Positions 62,574 to 64,000 of a stretch of DNA of 64,000 nt are shown piece after piece. The stretch comes from Actinomycetales bacterium. Lineage in GTDB: Bacteria; Actinomycetota; Actinomycetes; Actinomycetales; Actinomycetaceae. Position numbers and translations under genes: made by a program. The notes beneath the pieces were generated by a model. It was given only the letters and a program-made list of their open reading frames with translations. It searched no databases and had not been told where the DNA came from. The DNA is taken from NCBI GenBank assembly GCA_015655375.1, contig JAATFD010000021.1, forward strand, positions 18,817-82,816. The letters are read 5' to 3'. Each line of letters opens with the position of its first letter. Positions within the stretch are counted from its first letter, which is position 1.

Positions 62574-63527
62574 TCAGGGGACGACCGGATGCTGTGGTGT
62601 CTCGCCCCTGAGCACTCGGGCGACGTCCTCGACGACCGAGACCCCCATCAACTCGTTCGACCGGTCCGTGAAGGCGCCGATGTGCGGGGTGAGGATCGTT
62701 CTCGGAGCGCCCAGAAGCGGGCTGCCGACCGGGGGCTCGGTGGCGAAGGCGTCTCCGGCGTATCCGGCCAAGGTCTCATGCGTGAGAGCGTCGGCGACGG
62801 CGGCCTCGTCGACCAGGCTCCCGCGCGCGGCATTGACGAGGAAGGCTGTGTTCTTCATGCGGAGGAGGGCGGTCCGGTCGATGATCGGCTGTCCATCAAC
62901 GGTGGCAGGCAAATGCAGGCTGACGAAGTCGGACTCCGCCAGCACATTGTCGAGGTCGCTCCTGCGTGCGCCTCGCCGGTGGAACTCGTCGTCCGGGGGG
63001 AACGGGTCGAAGGCGAGGATGCGCATTCCGAATCCGTGGGCGCGGGTGGCGACTTCGCTGGCGATGCGGCCAAGGCCGACGAGGCCGAGGGTCTTTCCCG
63101 AGAGCTCGGGACCGAAGAATCGATCCCAGCGTCCGGCTCGGACGGAGGCGTCGGCCGGGATGATCTGCCGTGCGAGGTTCAGCATGAGGCCGATCGTCAG
63201 ATCCGCGACCGCTCCGGAATTCGCGCCAGGAGTGTTGAGGACGGTGATCCCGAGCTCCGTCGCGGCCGCGACGTCGATGTTGTCGACGCCGACTCCATGC
63301 TTGGCGACTGCGGTCAGGCCGTCGACGGAGGCCATGACATCGCCGGTGATGTCGTCGAGGCCGACGATGAGTACCCGAGTGGGACCGGTTTCGGCGATGA
63401 CCCGTTCGGCGGAGAGGGGGTACGGAGCGGAGGCCTTGACGCAGGAAAGTCCCTCGTGATCGAGTGCCTCCCAGGGGGCTTGGGATTGCTGCCCGAAGCT
63501 CGGCGTGAGGATGGTGACGTCTGTCAT
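62574..63527 (-). CDS. D-3-phosphoglycerate dehydrogenase-like 2-hydroxyacid dehydrogenase
   Basis: A 317-residue NAD-dependent enzyme. Rossmann motif LGLVGLGRIASEVATRA, catalytic Arg in LVNAARGSLVDE, Glu in AFATEPP and His in LTPHIGAF. VAKHGVGVDNIDVAAA is a conserved phosphoglycerate-dehydrogenase-family segment. A GTG two codons upstream (63533) is an alternative start. It lies upstream of the broken DapA-like gene in the same direction, so the two were probably one sugar-acid operon. Confidence 0.85.
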   Translation of the reverse strand: MTDVTILTPSFGQQSQAPWEALDHEGLSCVKASAPYPLSAERVIAETGPTRVLIVGLDDITGDVMASVDGLTAVAKHGVGVDNIDVAAATELGITVLNTPGANSGAVADLTIGLMLNLARQIIPADASVRAGRWDRFFGPELSGKTLGLVGLGRIASEVATRAHGFGMRILAFDPFPPDDEFHRRGARRSDLDNVLAESDFVSLHLPATVDGQPIIDRTALLRMKNTAFLVNAARGSLVDEAAVADALTHETLAGYAGDAFATEPPVGSPLLGAPRTILTPHIGAFTDRSNELMGVSVVEDVARVLRGETPQHPVVP

Positions 63528-63557
63528 GGACACAGTTGGAACAGCTTTCTTGTTGGT

Positions 63558-63893
63558 CTATTTCACGACGATCGGGTTCACAGGTGACCCAGAAGCCTTC
63601 TCGATGATGATCGGAGCAGCGGCGTATAGGAATGAATACTGCCTGTCGTTGGCACAATCCTTACCGAGCTCATCAAGCATGAGGAGCTCGCACATGGCTA
63701 TTTCAAGATTTCTCATGAGTGCGGCGTGAAGAAGAAGCTTGAACCCGTTGTTTGGATCAAACGTTATCTCATTTCCCATGGTGTCCGTGACCAGGTTTGG
63801 AATCTCTATGTCATGAAACCATTGAATGAGTTCTGGACTGTAAACGAGTCCCGGTTCTGAGAGGCTTATGTGTAACTGGGGGTTAGTCCTGAA
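63558..63893 (-). pseudogene. C-terminal fragment of a cyclase-family (kynurenine formamidase-like) protein
   Basis: An open stretch of 111 codons without a normal start (in-frame TAA at 63894-63896). It reads ELIQWFHDIEIPNLVTDTMGNE, then LLLHAALMRNLEIAMCELLMLDEL and ends SFLYAAAPIIIEKASGSPVNPIVV, matching the C-terminal half of the cyclase/kynurenine formamidase fold (the end GSPVNPI is diagnostic). The usual N-terminal metal-binding HxGTHxD is absent. Codon use (AGA, ATA, TTA) and base composition differ sharply from the rest, pointing to a low-GC donor. Confidence 0.65.
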
Positions 63894-64000
63894 TTAGTTG
63901 TTGTTTTGAAAACAGAATATAGACATTTTGTTGCTCGCGTGTTGAATGAGGGCATTGGTTCTTTTCGGGAGATAATTAAAGTGCACACTATAAGCTTTTC

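Noticed and set aside
63640..63860. Plus-strand open frame of about 70 codons without a start
   Set aside because: It is antisense to the cyclase-like fragment, whose minus-strand translation matches a known family end (GSPVNPI).
1..64000. CRISPR arrays, tRNA or rRNA genes, phage or IS elements
   Set aside because: No regularly spaced direct repeats, no cloverleaf-like motifs and no transposase, integrase or capsid reading frames were seen.

Overview
The window is a gene-dense, visibly high-GC stretch typical of an actinobacterium. Supporting signs are the GC-rich third positions that create long mirror ORFs on the opposite strand, a LAxTG-type sortase signal, an IdeR-like iron box, and frequent GTG/TTG starts. 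An Actinomyces/Schaalia-type organism fits the gene content, but that assignment is inference. Most operons are tightly packed with 1- or 4-base stop/start overlaps (ATGA, GTGA, TTGA, TGATG), implying translational coupling. I found no tRNA, rRNA, CRISPR array, transposase or phage gene.

Layout. 1-6.5 kb: end of an SsuC/TauC-type ABC importer, an N-acyl-D-amino-acid deacylase, a D-serine/D-threonine PLP lyase-like enzyme, an amidohydrolase and a PucR regulator, probably a D-amino-acid derivative catabolic unit. 6.5-7.8 kb: a divergent toxin/antitoxin-like pair and a small membrane protein. 7.95-11.9 kb: an FMN riboswitch and the riboflavin operon ribD-ribE-ribBA-ribH. 12.1-13.1 kb: an aldo/keto reductase.

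13.3-31.6 kb is a large sulfur/sugar block built on two divergent operons that share a 735-bp control region (23.95-24.68 kb). The leftward operon encodes a cupin, a complete sugar ABC importer (SBP, double ATPase, two permeases), an FGGY kinase, MsrAB and a zinc alcohol dehydrogenase, followed by MetY and a CoA-binding protein. The rightward operon encodes a second sugar ABC importer followed by methylthioribose kinase (mtnK), methylthioribose-1-phosphate isomerase (mtnA) and a PfkB kinase. Together these suggest import and salvage of methylthio- or 5-deoxy-pentoses, with sulfur possibly returned to methionine through MetY.

31.6-33.6 kb holds a D-2-hydroxyacid dehydrogenase and an unrecognised protein. 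33.7-41.7 kb is a probable phosphorylate-first polyol or tetrose/pentose pathway: RpiB-type isomerase, an unrecognised polytopic membrane protein, AraL/NagD-type phosphatase, FGGY kinase, AraM/EgsA-type dehydrogenase, a transketolase destroyed by three internal deletions, and a DeoR regulator. 41.9-47.1 kb is a siderophore uptake operon. 47.2-51.2 kb has a DnaQ-BRCT protein, a sortase-anchored PAP2-like protein, an HxlR regulator and an F420/NADP-reductase-like protein. 51.5-56.7 kb is a phnCDEE-type transporter with a HAD hydrolase and an RpiR regulator but no C-P lyase. 56.9-60.2 kb carries a CPA1 antiporter and an oleate hydratase. 60.6-63.5 kb has a FucO-like dehydrogenase, a doubly broken DapA-family gene and a second 2-hydroxyacid dehydrogenase. 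The last 400 bases are AT-rich and contain the C-terminal piece of a cyclase-family protein, so the right edge looks like foreign or decaying DNA.

A dispersed palindromic intergenic repeat occurs three times, and its hairpin core is inverted between two of the copies. Several catabolic genes (transketolase, DapA-like, perhaps the PAP2 protein) show internal deletions, suggesting ongoing loss of accessory pathways.
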